DNA from: Aristolochia californica
Taxonomy: Eukaryota; Streptophyta; Magnoliopsida; Piperales; Aristolochiaceae
Reading direction: 5' to 3'
Assembly: GCA_029961685.1 (NCBI GenBank)
Contig: JARWKL010000011.1
Location: 8,126,723-8,190,722 of the forward strand
Length of the DNA stretch: 64,000 nt
The translations under genes and the position numbers were made by a program. This document shows, piece after piece, positions 33,178-46,393 of the stretch (position 1 is the stretch's first letter; each line of letters begins with the position of its first letter). The notes under the pieces were generated by a model that worked only from the letters and a program-made list of their open reading frames with translations, did no database searches and had not been told where the DNA came from.

Positions 33178-36100
33178 CTCCCCCTCAAGTTGGGGGTGAG
33201 AAAACATTGCAGATACCCAACTTGTTGCACATAGTGGTCTCTATCTTGGATGTGACATGCTTTGTGAGTATATATGCTCCTTTTCCACAGATTAGACATG
33301 TTTGAAAGAAATAATGCCAACCCGAAAAGAAAAATTCTCATGTGAAATGGCAATCTACCTCAATATGTTTTTTTTCTCATGGAAGATATGATTTGAAGTA
33401 ATATGAATGGCTGCATGATTGTAACAATAGAATTTCATAGGGGTCTTTTGTGGAACCCTAATTCAGTGAGGAGAGATTTGATCCATAGAAGCTCACTGAT
33501 TGCATGGGCTATAGCTATGTATTCTGCTACAACACTAGATCTAGCAACCACATTCTATATTTTACTCCTCCATGTAACCAAGTTCCCTCTAACTAAGGTG
33601 CAATACCTAGAGGTGGACTTTCTGTCATCAGGTGATCCAGCCAAATCAGCATCTTCAAATCCTTCAATGTTGAGGTGCCCGTGACATTTATATAGAAGTC
33701 CCTTGCCTGGAGCTCCTTTTAAGTATCAGAGGATTCTCACTAGAGCTTGACAGTGAATAACTTGTGGTTTATGCATGTACTGACTAAATTTGGTCTAGTT
33801 ACTGTAAGATAGATGATTTTTCCAACAAGTCTCTTATATTTTCCTACATCCACAACTTCATCCGAGCTTGCACACAACTTGGTGTTAGTATCCATAGGAG
33901 TATCTGCTAGTCAACTTTCCATCACTTGTTTGTCTTATAGCGCATTAAGAACATACTTCCTATGAGATAAGATGATCTCATGTTTTGACTGAAAGACCTC
34001 AATACCCAAAAAAATTTCAAAAGTCCAAGGTCTTTTGTTTTGAATTCCTTGGATATGCTCACTTTGACTTCTTGTATTCCTTTCACAACACTACCAGTTA
34101 AGACAATATCATCTACATAAACTGCCATTAATACACTTCTCTTTGAGGTATGCTTGACAAATACAAAATGATCAACAAAGTACATGTGGAACCCATACTG
34201 CAACACATCTTGGCAAAAATTTTCGAACCAAGCCGATGGAGACACTTTTAAGCCATATAGTGATTTCTTTAGTTTGCATAATAACACCCCCTCATCTACA
34301 AAACCAGCTGGTTGATGCATATAGATCTCCTCCTTTTTATCACCATTTAGAAAAAAAACATTTTTCATATCTAGTTGATATACCAGCCAAGAAGAATTTG
34401 TAGCAAGTGATAATATGATTTGTAAAGAATTTAACTTGACCATCGGGGAGAAGGCTTCTTCATAATCAACTCCATAACACTGAGTGTATCCTTTAGCGAC
34501 AAGACATGCCTCAAGACTAGCTGCAAAATCACCGGGATTGTGCTTGATGGTAAAAATCCATTTACAGCTCACTAGTTTTTTTGCGGAATGAAACGAAACC
34601 ATGATCCATGTCTGATTCTCGGATAAAGCATTCGTTTCTTCTTCCGTTTCTGCCTTCCACCTAGGATTTATCAGAGCCTCTTGATATGAATGTGGAAAAT
34701 ATATAGAGGAGATAGATGCAAGAAATTGATAACACGTAGAAGACAACCGATGGTGAGAAACAAAATTTGATATAGGATGAGAAGTGAAAGGCCTAGTGCA
34801 AGTCCTAGGCTTTTTTTGTAGAACTATGGCCCTAGTATTTAATTGTGGGCCAAAGATGATAAGTGAATATGGGCTTACCTCAGAGGGATCCATAAACTCC
34901 ACATGTGCGGCATTGCTTCAGGGGGGTGAAGAAGATTTGCGTCAAGTGGCACAACAGTCTCGAAGTTGTGTGAACTAACGAGAGTCTTAGAGGAGCATCT
35001 TTGGAAGAATAAAAGGGTGTGTCCTCAAATAAGGTAACATCCCTAGAGATAAGTACCTTCCAAAGAGAGGGATTATAGTAGACATAACCTTTTTGGGTAT
35101 GAGAGTAACCCTAGAAGATACACTTGAGAGATTTGGGATCAAGCTTACTCTTCTGAGGAGATGTGACATGAACAAACATGTGCATCTAGACACTTTCAAG
35201 GGAAGAGAGGCAGGGTCTTCATTAGGAAATAATAATGAATAAGGGGATTTATTTTAAGAACTTAGGAAGGCAACCACTTAATAAGAAAGAATGCAGTAAG
35301 TATGGCATGAGGCCAGTAAAAATAGGGCACATTCCTAGAATATATAAAGGTCATGGGCTACCTCTAGGAGATGTTTATTTTTTATTTTAGCTACCCCATT
35401 TGGTTGAGGGGTGTAGGCACATGATGTCTTATGGATAATGCCTTTATCCTGATAGAAAGATTGAAATTCACCAAAAAGATACTCTTTGGCATTATCAGAA
35501 CGAAAAAATTGGATGTTTTACCAAACTAAGTTTTTAGCATGGTATGAAAGGACTTAGAAATGGAAAAAAAAAATCAAATATGTCTTTGAACAAAAAATGC
35601 CATGAGACTCAAGTAAAATCATCCACAAATGTGATAACTTGTGAAATATTATAGACAATAGTCCCCCATACATTAGAGTGAATAAAATAGAAGGGAGTAA
35701 CACCTTTAATATTAGCTCGAGGAAAGTATGTGGTCCTCTGGTGTTTGTTCAATTGACCTACTTCTCAGTTTAAACTAGTTAATATTTTAAAAAAAGGAGA
35801 AATAATTGTTGAGGTGATGCTGCTAATGGTTGTCAGAACCGGTTTGACCACAATCTTGCCTTTGTCTGAGAAGTGGAAACTATAGTCACTGGAGGTAAGT
35901 CCAAGTAATAAAGACTCCTATGTTCATGGCTTCCACCAATCACCTGCTTCTTTGTTAGATCCTGAAAAATACAAGAAGAAGGTGATGGAGCAATTGAAGC
36001 ATTTGGTGAGTTGGCTAATAGACAATAAGTTTAAAGGAAACTGGGGAACAAATAAGACATTAGTATGCAGAAGCAAAGGTGTCATAGAGGAGGATCCCTT

Positions 36101-36300
36101 CCCAAGGAATTTGGTTTGGGATCCATTGGCTATGGTAACAAACTTGTAAGATAAATAGGGAGACATGGAATGTAATAGAGTGTAACTTGTCAGATGCTCG
36201 AAGGCTCCTGAGTCAATGATCCAAGATGAAGAGGAGGAAATGGCAAAGAGAATAAATGAAATCATAGTGGCAGTAGCAGCAGAAGAAGATGCGAAAGAAG
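33178..36300 (-). pseudogene. Copia pol remnant (protease to RNase H), no gag or 5' LTR
   Basis: On the - strand: protease (SWIIDSGAFEHLT, about 36220), pre-integrase (NLLSISQLTKCF), decayed integrase (about 34990-35800), RT as a 326-codon open frame at 33922-34902 with VYQLDMKNVF, LKKSLYGLK and the catalytic MAVYVDDIVLTG, then RNase H (33178-33720) with frameshifts and stops. Gag and the 5' LTR are missing beyond about 36300. The lineage differs from the Tork elements and resembles the copies at 38952 and 47935. Confidence 0.85.
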
Positions 36301-36726
36301 AGATTCAAGTTGCCTCCTTTTTAGCACAATGTAAAATGATCAAGGAACTTGGGCTATATGAATGCAAGGACGAATGAAAGAGAAAAGAGATTTCACAAGG
36401 TGAGAGGCTCTCTCTTTGACAATAAGGCACTTTTAAGCAAAATTTTCAAGATAGAGAGTAAATTCTTGAGGATTTGCCATTAAATGCTCATTTACATCTC
36501 TACACACAATTTGGTGGGGTATTTATAGCTTCCCAAACTCAAACTAGTCGTTATTTGCCTGTTTTGCAAAAAATCAATACTTTGTTTTATCATCTATTTT
36601 CTATCAAACAGTAACTTATTGATCAATGAACTAATTGGTTAATATGTTATCGTGGGTCCAAAAAAGTTAAGTTGATCGATCATTACCAGTGGATGATCGA
36701 TCAATCAAAAATCCCTCTGGCTATGC
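36301..36726 (-). repeat. Probable displaced LTR segment (U3/R)
   Basis: Read on the - strand there is a TATA-like AAGCTATAAATACCCC context (about 36520-36535) followed by AG-rich leader sequence, and a palindromic GATCGATCATTACCAGTGGATGATCGATC-like patch at about 36672-36705, similar to 27910-27960. I infer it is the other half of the LTR cut at 29931. Not confirmed by a target duplication. Confidence 0.4.
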
Positions 36727-37119
36727 TGTAGAATTTAGGATCCCATGATAAGAACTTTAGATCAACGAGGAAGAAGAAGAAGAAGAAGAGAGAAAGGAGA
36801 GGAGAAGAAGAAGAACGTAGAAGGAGAGAGTTTGGATTAAGAGAAGAAGGGTTTGCGTCAAATGAGAAAGAGGAAGGTTGGATGAATTTGTGGAAGAAGA
36901 GGAGAGGGCTTCAATGCTCTACCTCTTAGCCAATGCCTTTATTTATAGTTTTACAATGCCCTTAGGGCCACAACTTGATAAAACAAAAGACATAAAAGGA
37001 ACACATATTTACACCTCTATACCATCTTTATGGAAAGTACCATATTTTACACATATGCCGCTCGTTTGATGTGTGGGTTTCTTGTCTTGAGCTTGTGGGC
37101 TTGAGCCCATCTTCCAACA
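36727..37119 (-). repeat. 3' LTR of a truncated Copia
   Basis: TGTAGAATTTAGGATCCC to CATCTTCCAACA, followed by the purine-tract complement CTCCCCCTCTAGCTGG. It contains a GAAGAAGAAG tract and CTTTATTTATAG. Confidence 0.82.
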
Positions 37120-38291
37120 CTCCCCCTCTAGCTGGAAGAGAAAAGACATCATAAATACCCTGCTTGCCACATATAAAAGATAGGATTTTAGATGTAACGG
37201 GTTTAGTGACAATATCAGCTACTTGCTCTTGAGATGAAACATGTTTGAGGGAGATTATTTTTGCTTGAAAATTCTCCCGTATAAAGTGACAATCCACCTC
37301 AATATGTTTAGTTCTTTCATGGAATACTGGATTTGAAGTAATATGAATGACTGCCTGGTTATCATAATGCAGACCCATGGAACCTCTTTTATAAAATCCT
37401 AATTTGGTAAGAAGGGTCCTAATTCATAAGAGTTCACTAACTGTATGGGCCATAGCTTTGTATTCTGCTTCGGTGCTAGATCTTGCAACGACATTTTGCT
37501 TCTTACTTTTCCATGTAACCAAGTTCCCTCCAACAAGAGTACAATATCCTGATGTAGATTTCCTATCATCAGGTGATCCAACCCAATTTGCATCTATGTT
37601 TTTTATACAACAATCCTCTTCCCAGAGCTCCTTTTACGTATCGTAATATTCTCTCTAAAGCCTGCCAATGGGTAATTTGTGGTTTGTGGATGAATTGACT
37701 CACCATACTTACATCCTATTATATGTCCAACCTAGTTACTGTGAGATAGATCAGTTTTTCCACGAGTCTTTGATATTTTCCAATATCAATATCTTCTCCA
37801 ATCGTGGCACACAACTTTACATTTGTATCTATAGGTGTGACAACTGGTTGACAACCCTTCGTTCCTGTTTCTTCAAGGAGATCCAAGATATATTTCCACT
37901 GAGACAATATTATCCCATGCTTAGATTGAAGAACTTCTATGCCCAAAAAATATTTAAGCATACCCAGATCTTTAGTCTTGAATTTCATACATATAATATT
38001 CTTCACTTCTTGTATGCTTTGAGCATCATCACCGGTTAAGATAATATCATCAACATATACAACCAATAAGATTTTCCCTTTGACAGTATCTTTAAACTAT
38101 ACTGAATGATTGATCGAGCACAGATGAAAAGCAAACTGTAGAAGTGCTTGACTAAATTTATCAAACAAAGCCCGAGGGGCTTGTTTGAGCCCATATAAAG
38201 ATCTTTTTACCTAGCATACCGACTCCCCCTTAACCATATAACTAGGTGGTTGAATCATATAAATTTCCTCACGTATATCACCATTTAAAAA
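37120..38291 (-). pseudogene. Copia RT C-terminus and RNase H, cut by the next LTR
   Basis: On the - strand, 38290-38080 shows VKRSLYGLKQAPRALF with stops. 38066-37719 holds MVVYVDDIILTGDD, FKTKDLGMLKYFLGIE and CQPVVTPIDTNVKLC. 37590-37028 holds the RNase H end with [20 protein letters not shown]. The reading stops abruptly at 38292 where an LTR begins, and the missing RT N-terminus is not found further right. Confidence 0.85.
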
Positions 38292-38951
38292 TGTTAAATT
38301 TAGGAACCCTTTTCCATAATCACGAGCAAAATAAAGAAGAAAGAAAAAGAGAGAAAAGGGGAGAAGAGCTCTCGGGTAGAGCAGAAAAAATTAAAGGGGA
38401 AAGGATGAGTTGAGCCAAGCAAGGAGAGGGAGAGAGAGAACCAAACTCGGGATTGAATGAGTTGCTTGATTAATACCAAATTAAAACCTCTCTAATTATA
38501 GGAGAGGAGGAGGTAGAGTCTTCATACAAATTTTTATTCAATCCTAAGTACATTCTAACTCTAACTTCTTAAAAAATAAGTAAGTCTCAAAATAGGTAAG
38601 TCTCAATATAAGTAAGTCTATTCAAACTAGGACTCCTAGAAGACTAGGAGTTCTTTATTATCCACATGAATATAAGGGATAAGCCAACTCGTGGCCTTAT
38701 CCTAGTGGGCCCCTCATGATTCTCCAGCACACCTTGATAATTGTGCTAGCTCGTGAGATCTTGTGGGCCCCACTTGATCTTCAAGTCTTCTAAATCAACT
38801 CAGCATGTGCTTCTTGATTTCTTTACTCGAGCTTGCTTTGGGAGAGGACCCTTCTTGGTTTCCCAAGTCCTCTAGGATTCTTCTTGATGACCTACATCCT
38901 CATGGTGGGTCCCACCTACTCGAGCACCATGGTGGGCCCCACATTGTAACA
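38292..38951 (-). repeat. 3' LTR, 660 bp
   Basis: TGTTAAATTTAGGAACCC to GGGGCCCCACATTGTAACA, followed by the purine-tract complement CTCCCCCTCAAGCTGG. Same family as the solo LTR 16373-16959. Confidence 0.88.
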
Positions 38952-38954
38952 CTC

Positions 38955-41900
38955 CCCCTCAAGCTGGGGGTGAGAAGACGTCATAAACACCCAGCTTGCT
39001 GCATATGGTAGACATGATCTTGTGAGTGACTGGTTTGGTAAGGATGTCTACAACTTGATTTTGTGAGGAGATGTGCTTTAGGGATAAGAGACCAGCTTGG
39101 AATTTTTCTCGTATAATGTGACAATCAACTTCAATGTGCTTTGTCCTCTCATGGAAGACTGGATTCGATGTGATATGTATTGCTGCTTGCTTGTCACAAT
39201 ATAGATCCATTGGATTTTCTTTATAAAATCCCAATTCAATGAGAAGGGACCTTATCCATAAAAGTTCAGTTATAGTGTGTGCCATGGCTCTGTATTCTGC
39301 ACTGGACCGTGCTACCACATTCTGTTTTTTGTTTTTCCATGTAACCAGATTTCCTCCAACCATCGTGCAAAACCCAGAAGTAGATTTTCTATCATCTAGG
39401 GATCCAACCTAGTCTGCATCCGCAAATCCCTCAATGTTGAAGTGTCCATGTTTTTTATAGAGGAGCCCCCTTCCAGGAGCCCCTTTCAAATAACGTTTTA
39501 TCCTCTCAAGTGCTTGCCAATGACGATGTTGTGGCTTGTGCATGTACTGGCTTACCACACTTACCGCATATGAAATATCTGGCCTCGCTACACATAGGTA
39601 AATAAGACGCCCTACTAACCTTTGATATTTTCCAATGTCCACGTCTTCTCCAGTGCCTCCAAATAACTTTGTATTTGCATCCATAGGTGTGTCTACCGGT
39701 TTGCATCCCAACATACCTGTTTCTTCTAGTAGATCGAGGGCATATTTTCTTTGGGATAGAATAATCCCATGTCTGGATTGTAAGACCTCAACACCCAAAA
39801 AGTATATCAGTAATCCAAGATCCTTTGTCTTGAATTCAACACATATTTTTTCTTTTATTTTTTGAATGCCCTCAGAGTCACTTCCAGTTAAAATGATATC
39901 ATCAACATAAACAACTAGAATCACCTTACCTCTTGCTGTGTTCTCAATAAATACTGAGTGGTCTGGAGAGCATCTGTAAAAACCTTCCCGTATGATGGCT
40001 TGACTAAAATTTTTAAACCATGCCCATGGGGATTGCTTTAGCCCATATAGAGATTTTTTAAGGCGACATACAGACTCCCCCTCAACTGCATATCCAGGTG
40101 GTTGTTGCATATAAATTTATTATTTTATGTCGTCATTGAGAAAGGAGTTTTTGACATCCAATTGATATATTGGCCATGATGAATTAGCTGCCAAGGATAA
40201 TATTATACGTACTGAGGTCATTTTTGCCACTAGAGAGAATGTCTCATCATAATCAATGCTATAACATTGAGGTAGAGGAACCAATCGACCTTTCAATCGT
40301 GCAATAGTCCCATCCGGATTATGTTTAACTGTATAAACCCACTTGCAACTAACGAGTTTTTTGTCCATAGGTAGAGGAACTAGTCACCATGTATGATTCT
40401 CATTGAGTGCCTTCATTTCGTCATCCATTGCTGCCTTCCACCCTGGATGTTTTAGAGCCTCCTGATATGACTTTGGAACAGATATGGAGAAAATAGAAGA
40501 AAGAAACTGACAACATAAAGGTGAGAGGCGATGATGAAACACAAAATTGGAAATAGAATGAGAAGTAGAAGGTTGAGTGCATGAACGAGGTTCTTTTCGG
40601 ATAGCAATACTGATAGCAATAGGGCGAGTATCAAATTGAGGACCAAAAATGACTGGTGATGAAGGACTTACCTCTGGTGGATACGACAACTTGATAGGTG
40701 TGGTATCGGCCATTGTCTCTTGGGGCTGATCAATCTCTATATCACGAGGCACAACCGGTCTAGGAGAATTTGGTACTGATGACATACCCGGTGGAGCGTT
40801 GATAGAATAATATGATGAGTCTTCAAAGAATGTTACATCCTTGCACACAAATAAACATTACTAAGAGGGACTATAACAAACATAACCCTTCTGTGTACGA
40901 GAGAATCCCAACAAGATACATTTTAGAGATTTAGGGTCAAGTTTTTTGTGTCTAGGCAAAGTATTATGGACAAAACATTGACAACCAAAGACTTTCAATG
41001 GTAATGCAAACGGATCATCATGTAGTAATAATTTAGAGTAGGGGGATTTAATCCCAAGAACAGTAGACGGTAGGGATTGATAAGAAAGCATGTTGTAAGG
41101 ACAGCATGGGGCCAACAAAAATATGGGACTTTCATGGCATATAAGAGACCTCGAGCCACCTTAAGAATATGACGATTCTTTCGTTCGACTGCACCTTTTT
41201 GTTGTGGAGTATAGGCACAGGATGTCTGATGGATAATGCCATTATCTTGACAAAATGAGTCAAGGTCTTTTGAGACATACTCTTTGGCATTATCAGACCG
41301 AAGTATTTTTATCTTCGGACCAAATTGTGTGAGTACCATTGTATAGAAAGATTTAAAAATAAATGGTATCTCAGAATGCTCTTTAAAAGTATACAACCAA
41401 GTTGTGCGAGTAAAATCACCAATAAAAGTGATAAAGTATTTGACTTGTGAAATATTAGAGACACTTAGAGGCCCCCAGACATCAGTATGAATCAAAGAAA
41501 AAGGAATGGTACTTTTGACATCTGGACGAGGAGAGTATGTACTCCTCTGATGTTTACTTAACTGACACCCCTCACAACTGATTTCTGACCTTTTTTGAAG
41601 AGATGGAAACATAGAATGAAGAGATTGTATGGAAGGATGTCTTAACTAATTGTGCCATAAACGTGTCTCATTCTCAATAGTAGACACCATATTGAACTTT
41701 GGCACGTCCAAGTAGTAGAGCCCCCCTTGTTCATGACTTGTACCAATCACCTGCTTCGTTATAAGATCTTGAATAACACATGAAGTAGGTGAGAAGGTGA
41801 CCGAGAGTAAGTTTAAAATATTTTGTAAGCTGACTCACAGAGAGTAAGTTTAAAAGAAAAGAAGGAACAAAAAGAATATCATGGAGCGGAAGCGATGGGG

Positions 41901-42340
41901 TAATAGAAGTGGAACCTTTTCCTTGGACTTTTGCTTGTGAACCGTCAGCTATGGTAACAAACTTGTGGGAAAGACTCGGAGATAAGGAATGTAATAAAGT
42001 TTTGTTACCTATAAGATGCTCGGAGGCCCCTGAATCAATTATCTAGGATGAAGAGGAAGCATATAGCATACCTGTAGCAGTAGTGGCAGAGGGGCTAGGA
42101 GAAGACCCTAGCATGGTCTTTATCTTCTGAAATAATTCATACTCTTCATCAGTAATACTTTTTTGTGCAACTGGTGGATTGTTTTCTTGTGCATTAATTA
42201 TGAGGGCTTGATTAGCCCTTGTCATTCGCTTTGTAGCATATTTCTTTATTGTGGCCATATCTACCACAGTAAGTGCATGGCCTGTAATGGCATTGGTCTA
42301 TGTGTGGCCCCGAAATTTACAATGAGTACATTTAATATCA
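38955..42340 (-). pseudogene. Copia gag end and pol
   Basis: On the - strand: gag zinc knuckle remnant (CTHCKFRGHT, then a stop, about 42330), protease (IIDSGASEHLIG after a stop in place of the usual W, about 42040), integrase with HTDVWGPLS, LRSDNAKEY and PQQKGAVERKN (40995-41612), RT (40848-39409) with LYQLDVKNSF-type, LKKSLYGLKQSPWAWF and VILVVYVDDIILTG motifs, then a TAG in the FADAD block at about 39408, then RNase H (39363-38959) with SSAEYRAMA and [12 protein letters not shown]. It is the best-preserved copy of this lineage here, but no frame spans it. Confidence 0.9.
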
Positions 42341-42439
42341 TCGGAATGGCCAGCACTATAACCTCTTCTTTTTCTCATATTCTCATCAACCATGATAGGC
42401 TCTTCTTTTTCAAAAAAACTTCAAATAATTTCACCAAGT

Positions 42440-43263
42440 AGCACTTCTTCAATCAACTCGGTATATGTAAATATAGCATCAATGCTAATTATATTTTTTT
42501 TTCAGAAAATCACTCATAAGAGGCTCAATAACAATCTTCAATATCAGGAAAATCTTATCCCATGAAAAAATTTCTGTGGTGACGCAAAATAATTGGCATA
42601 AATTTGGATTTTTCAATACAATAGAATACCAGCATGACCTTTGATTCTTCTAATTCAAATATATCTTTCAATATAGATCAGATTGACATGAATTTTTTTC
42701 CTTCTGAAAGTAGACTTAAATAAATTTCATCTAAGTATAACATCTCTTCATAAAATATAATTATCAGAAGATAAATAATCTGATAGGTTTCGGTCTCTGT
42801 CATTTGGCCGAACTAAGTTTTGTTTCTCCAGTTTTTCCTGAGCGACCATTGACTCTTCCAAGATCAATATCTCCATATAAAAAAAATCATACCGAGAATT
42901 GGTTGAATAGGTCAGAAATTATACTTGCATATATTTCTTTTGATATATTTTTCTTCATATAAAGTCTAGTTTTTTATAGCAAAAAATACCTCGGAATCTG
43001 AAGATTGCTGTTGCTGCTCGAACCTTTTTGTAATCTGACCTTTACTCATTAAAATATTGATATCTCTTTGTAGATAACTATGATTGGAACAAATCATTAT
43101 TATTTGGAAATTAGACTCAAATATCTTTCCGCCAATATATAATTTTCAATATGAAAAACTCTGTGAGTCTTCCTTCACAAGAGCCTTCTTTGAGTGGTGT
43201 TGATCATCACTTTTCTAGAGCAATCTTTTGTTGAAGGATCCTAAATATGTTGCTCTGATACCA
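42440..43263 (-). other. Long leader of the Copia at 38292
   Basis: Follows the primer site (GCTCTGATACCA complement, 43252-43263). The segment 42530-43250 is the reverse counterpart of 20820-21600 in the non-autonomous element at 20258. It runs straight into a partial gag (EEVLLGEI-like text) at about 42440-42500, so the gag N-terminal domain is missing. Confidence 0.7.
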
Positions 43264-43625
43264 TGTTGAATTTAGGACCCCTTTTCCATAATCATGAACA
43301 AAATAAAGAAGAAATAAAAAGAGAGAAAAGGGGAGAAGAGAGAGAGAGAGAGAGGCCCATTGGGAGAAAACATTAAGAAAAAAAGGTTATAGACTTGTGT
43401 CCTAACCATCCCCCTGAAGCTCAATTTATAGATTATTAAAACTACAATATTATAATTATGCCCTTAGATCTTAAACTAATTATATCAATGCCATTTCTAT
43501 GAGATGAATTTGTATTTACCGTCCTATCATCACTATGTGGGCCTATGGGCCTTGAGCCCATCTTCCACATCTCTTGGATGTGTGGGCATTCCTTGGTTAT
43601 GTGGGTTTGGACCCATCTTCCAACA
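43264..43625 (-). repeat. LTR shared by two neighbouring element bodies
   Basis: TGTTGAATTTAGGACCCC to CATCTTCCAACA. On its left is a primer site, so it acts as a 5' LTR. On its right is a purine-tract complement (CTCCCCCTCAAGCTG), so it also acts as the 3' LTR of the body at 43626. Confidence 0.85.
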
Positions 43626-43920
43626 CTCCCCCTCAAGCTGTGGGTGAGAGAACATCATGAATGCACAACTTGCTAGAAATGGTGTATAGGATCTTCTCGT
43701 ATAAAATGGCAGTCCACAATAACTTCTAGCACTCCCCTTCAAGCTAGTGGTTTCTTCCAAGAGGCCCAGTGGTTATAATATAAGTGAGAGTAAAATCACT
43801 CCTAGCCGTAAAACATCACTCCATACTCCAGTCAAATGATTCATGTTGCATGTTTTGCACACTCCTATCCTTTGTAGATAGTGGGCTCCACAGGGCATTG
43901 ACTCTCAAATGGTAGGATAA
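43626..43920 (-). mobile_element. Non-autonomous element body, 3' part
   Basis: Similar in reverse to 22700-22870 and to 51031-51200: purine-tract complement, CAACTTGCTAGAAATGG, ATAAAATGGCAGTCCAC, a second CTCCCC block, and CCAAGAGGCCCAGTGG. Interrupted at 43921 by the element that follows; the body may resume at 46633. Confidence 0.6.
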
Positions 43921-44109
43921 TGTTGGAATATATGATGTAATTAGGGTGGCACTGATGTAATTAGTTTATGTTTTCTGTCTCTTCTTCACTCTTATTAGGG
44001 TGAAGGGTATACTTGTAATATTAGTAGTTTTGATATCTATAAATATACCTTATGGGGGAGGGTTTGGATCAAGTCCATAACCTCCTATTTTCTCCCAATA
44101 GTGTCTCTC
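43921..44109 (+). repeat. 5' LTR, 3'-truncated
   Basis: Matches 46394-46580, then jumps to leader sequence (GATTTTTAGGACTC). The last ~45 bases of LTR and the primer site are deleted. Confidence 0.8.
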
Positions 44110-46393
44110 TGATTTTTAGGACTCACATCTATGGTGTTCTAGAAAAAAGAAAACCATTTTTTAATTTTCCTTCGTTGCTCGTATTACTGTTTTGTTTTTC
44201 ATTGTTACTGGAATTACGTTTCTGCTACTGCGTATTTCTGGTAACATCTGCCAGCAATTCAATAAAATATTTTTGGTAACACTGCACGGAGGAAACTCAA
44301 CTGAGATCGGGATCTTATTTATGTTTCGGAATTTATCTCCCCCATCTTTGTTTATCGTTGTTCTTCCGCTGACGGGAGTTTATCATCGATCAGAAAGTTT
44401 CCTTCGTTGTTATTTCGTTGCTGGTTTTTTGGGATATCACTGCTAGTTTTACTTGCTTCTCCAGGGTATAACAGTTGATAATCTGGCAGATGGGAATTTG
44501 CTAGTTTCATCTATGTTTCTTCGTCTTCTCTTGTTTCTTGTTCCTGTTAATTTCGGAAGTTATTTGAGGGAAGATTTCCGCTGATGAGATGGGAATTTGC
44601 TGCTGCTTATTATCTTCTCATGCTCGTCTCTTTGCTGGCATATTTTTTTCAAAGCATATTTGCTCTTGGTTGGTAGAATGGCTTGATCCATCAGTATATC
44701 GGTTGAATCTGCACAACTCTCTGCTGGCAATATTTCACGTTGCTATAAATCAGGAAAATACGCTATTGTTATTCTGGACATTATTGTGGAAAGTCGTAAA
44801 TTAAAGCTCCTTCTGCGTTGTCTGATTTCTATTATGGTTCTCGCCGGCTACCTCCTGCCATCACTTACGGTGCCTTCTTTCTGCATCACCCTGCATTGTC
44901 GGATAGGAAACAGAGATTGACATCTTGTCGATTTTTTTGCCACGCTGCCAGAGAACGCAAGTGGCCACTGTTTGTGCTACCAAAGAACAGAGAAGAGTTG
45001 CAACAGAGAAGAATCTTCCCTTCTATTAGAGCTCGTCTTCCCCGACATTGCTGCCCTTCAGCGAGTCCCGTCTGTGTTTATCGGGAGTTTATCATTGATC
45101 GAAAAGTCTCTTTCACTGTTGTTTTGAAGTTCAGTCGGCTGCTCTGTTCGGCGCCACGGAGAAGAAGATCTACTACTGTTTATCTAGTTATTGACACTTT
45201 GCTGATCTTTGGGTGCTTTTTTTTTTTTCGGAAACTCCTCTGCTGATAGATCTTTCGTCCGCTGCTTCTCCGAGATCTCCTACCGTGATTGACGCCTGAG
45301 ATCTCCCGATCTGTTTTCTAAACTTAGAAAATATTAAATCTGGGTAAGCGCCAGGCCCAACCCGGAAACCGCCGAGTTAACCCAGCGCTAGTTAAGCCAA
45401 TCCGGACCGACTTAGAGCAACTCAGACCAACTTGGTTTGGGTCAACCCGGACCGGGTCAACTAGGGTCTGGGTCAATTCAGTGAGTTAGCTCAGTCAATG
45501 CCACTTATTTCATGCCTCGGTTATACGAGTCCGGGTCAAGAGGTTTATACCTATTTTTCGTGTGACTCGGCTATATTGGTTCGGGTCCGGGTCACATGGT
45601 TTATATTTTACTCGGTTAGACACGGTTCTTTTTCTTCGGCTGATTATTATAGTGGATTATTACCTGGATTTTGTGCAACTTCCTTATTTACTGATGGACT
45701 CACTGTGGACTATTTCATGTGTCCTTATTATTCTTCAGGACCTCTATTATTTACCGGTTGTTCGCTACTATACAACTGCACATATGGTGCATGTTATTTG
45801 GGCATTGGCTCATTTCCACTGCTGCTATTGTGTCTCTTTGATTGAGACATTATTTATGAAGAAGAACTCCTCAGTTGCTTGCCTTGGGTTCATTATTTGC
45901 TGACTGTTGTTGGCATTGGTTCATTTGATGCAAATTTTGAATTTTTTAGAAAAATAAATCACATGGTGGCCTTAATTATATATTTCTCTTTACCCATTAC
46001 CCTTTGGCAGTCTTTCTCGTACTATCCTTTATTTGGCTCTCACTTACCCTTATTGGCAACTCTTTAAAGCCTTGCTTTGGTTGTCCCTTTTATTCATATG
46101 GGTGTTTAAAGTCCATTGAGACTTTTAATTGGTACCCATGGGTCTTTTATCACCGACTTGTGAATGATAGACATTACCTACTGTAGTGATTATTTTTACT
46201 ATATTCATACGAAATCCTTGAGTTTGGTTTCGACTTATATTTTATCATCCATTTTTACCCTTTGAGAGTTTGTGTCCAGTTTCATACTTATCCTTAGGAC
46301 ACCATGATGGCAGAAATTATTATTACATTTATGTTATTTGGTTCATGCTGGGATCACTGCCATTACCTCCCAGCTTAAGGGGAGGGGGGGGGG

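Larger units (their letters stand above)
38292..43625 (-). mobile_element. Copia retrotransposon with unlike LTRs
   Basis: Bounded by LTRs 38292-38951 and 43264-43625. The - strand order is LTR, primer site, 0.7-kb leader, partial gag, protease, integrase, RT, RNase H, purine tract, LTR. The two LTRs share only the first 90 bases or so (U5/R side) and differ in U3 and length (660 versus 362 bp), so this is a recombinant or two elements joined. Coding is broken by scattered stops. Confidence 0.8.

Noticed and set aside
44818..45246. 142-codon frame inside the 2.7-kb non-autonomous element
   Set aside because: Not conserved in the sister element at 30320 and without recognisable domains.
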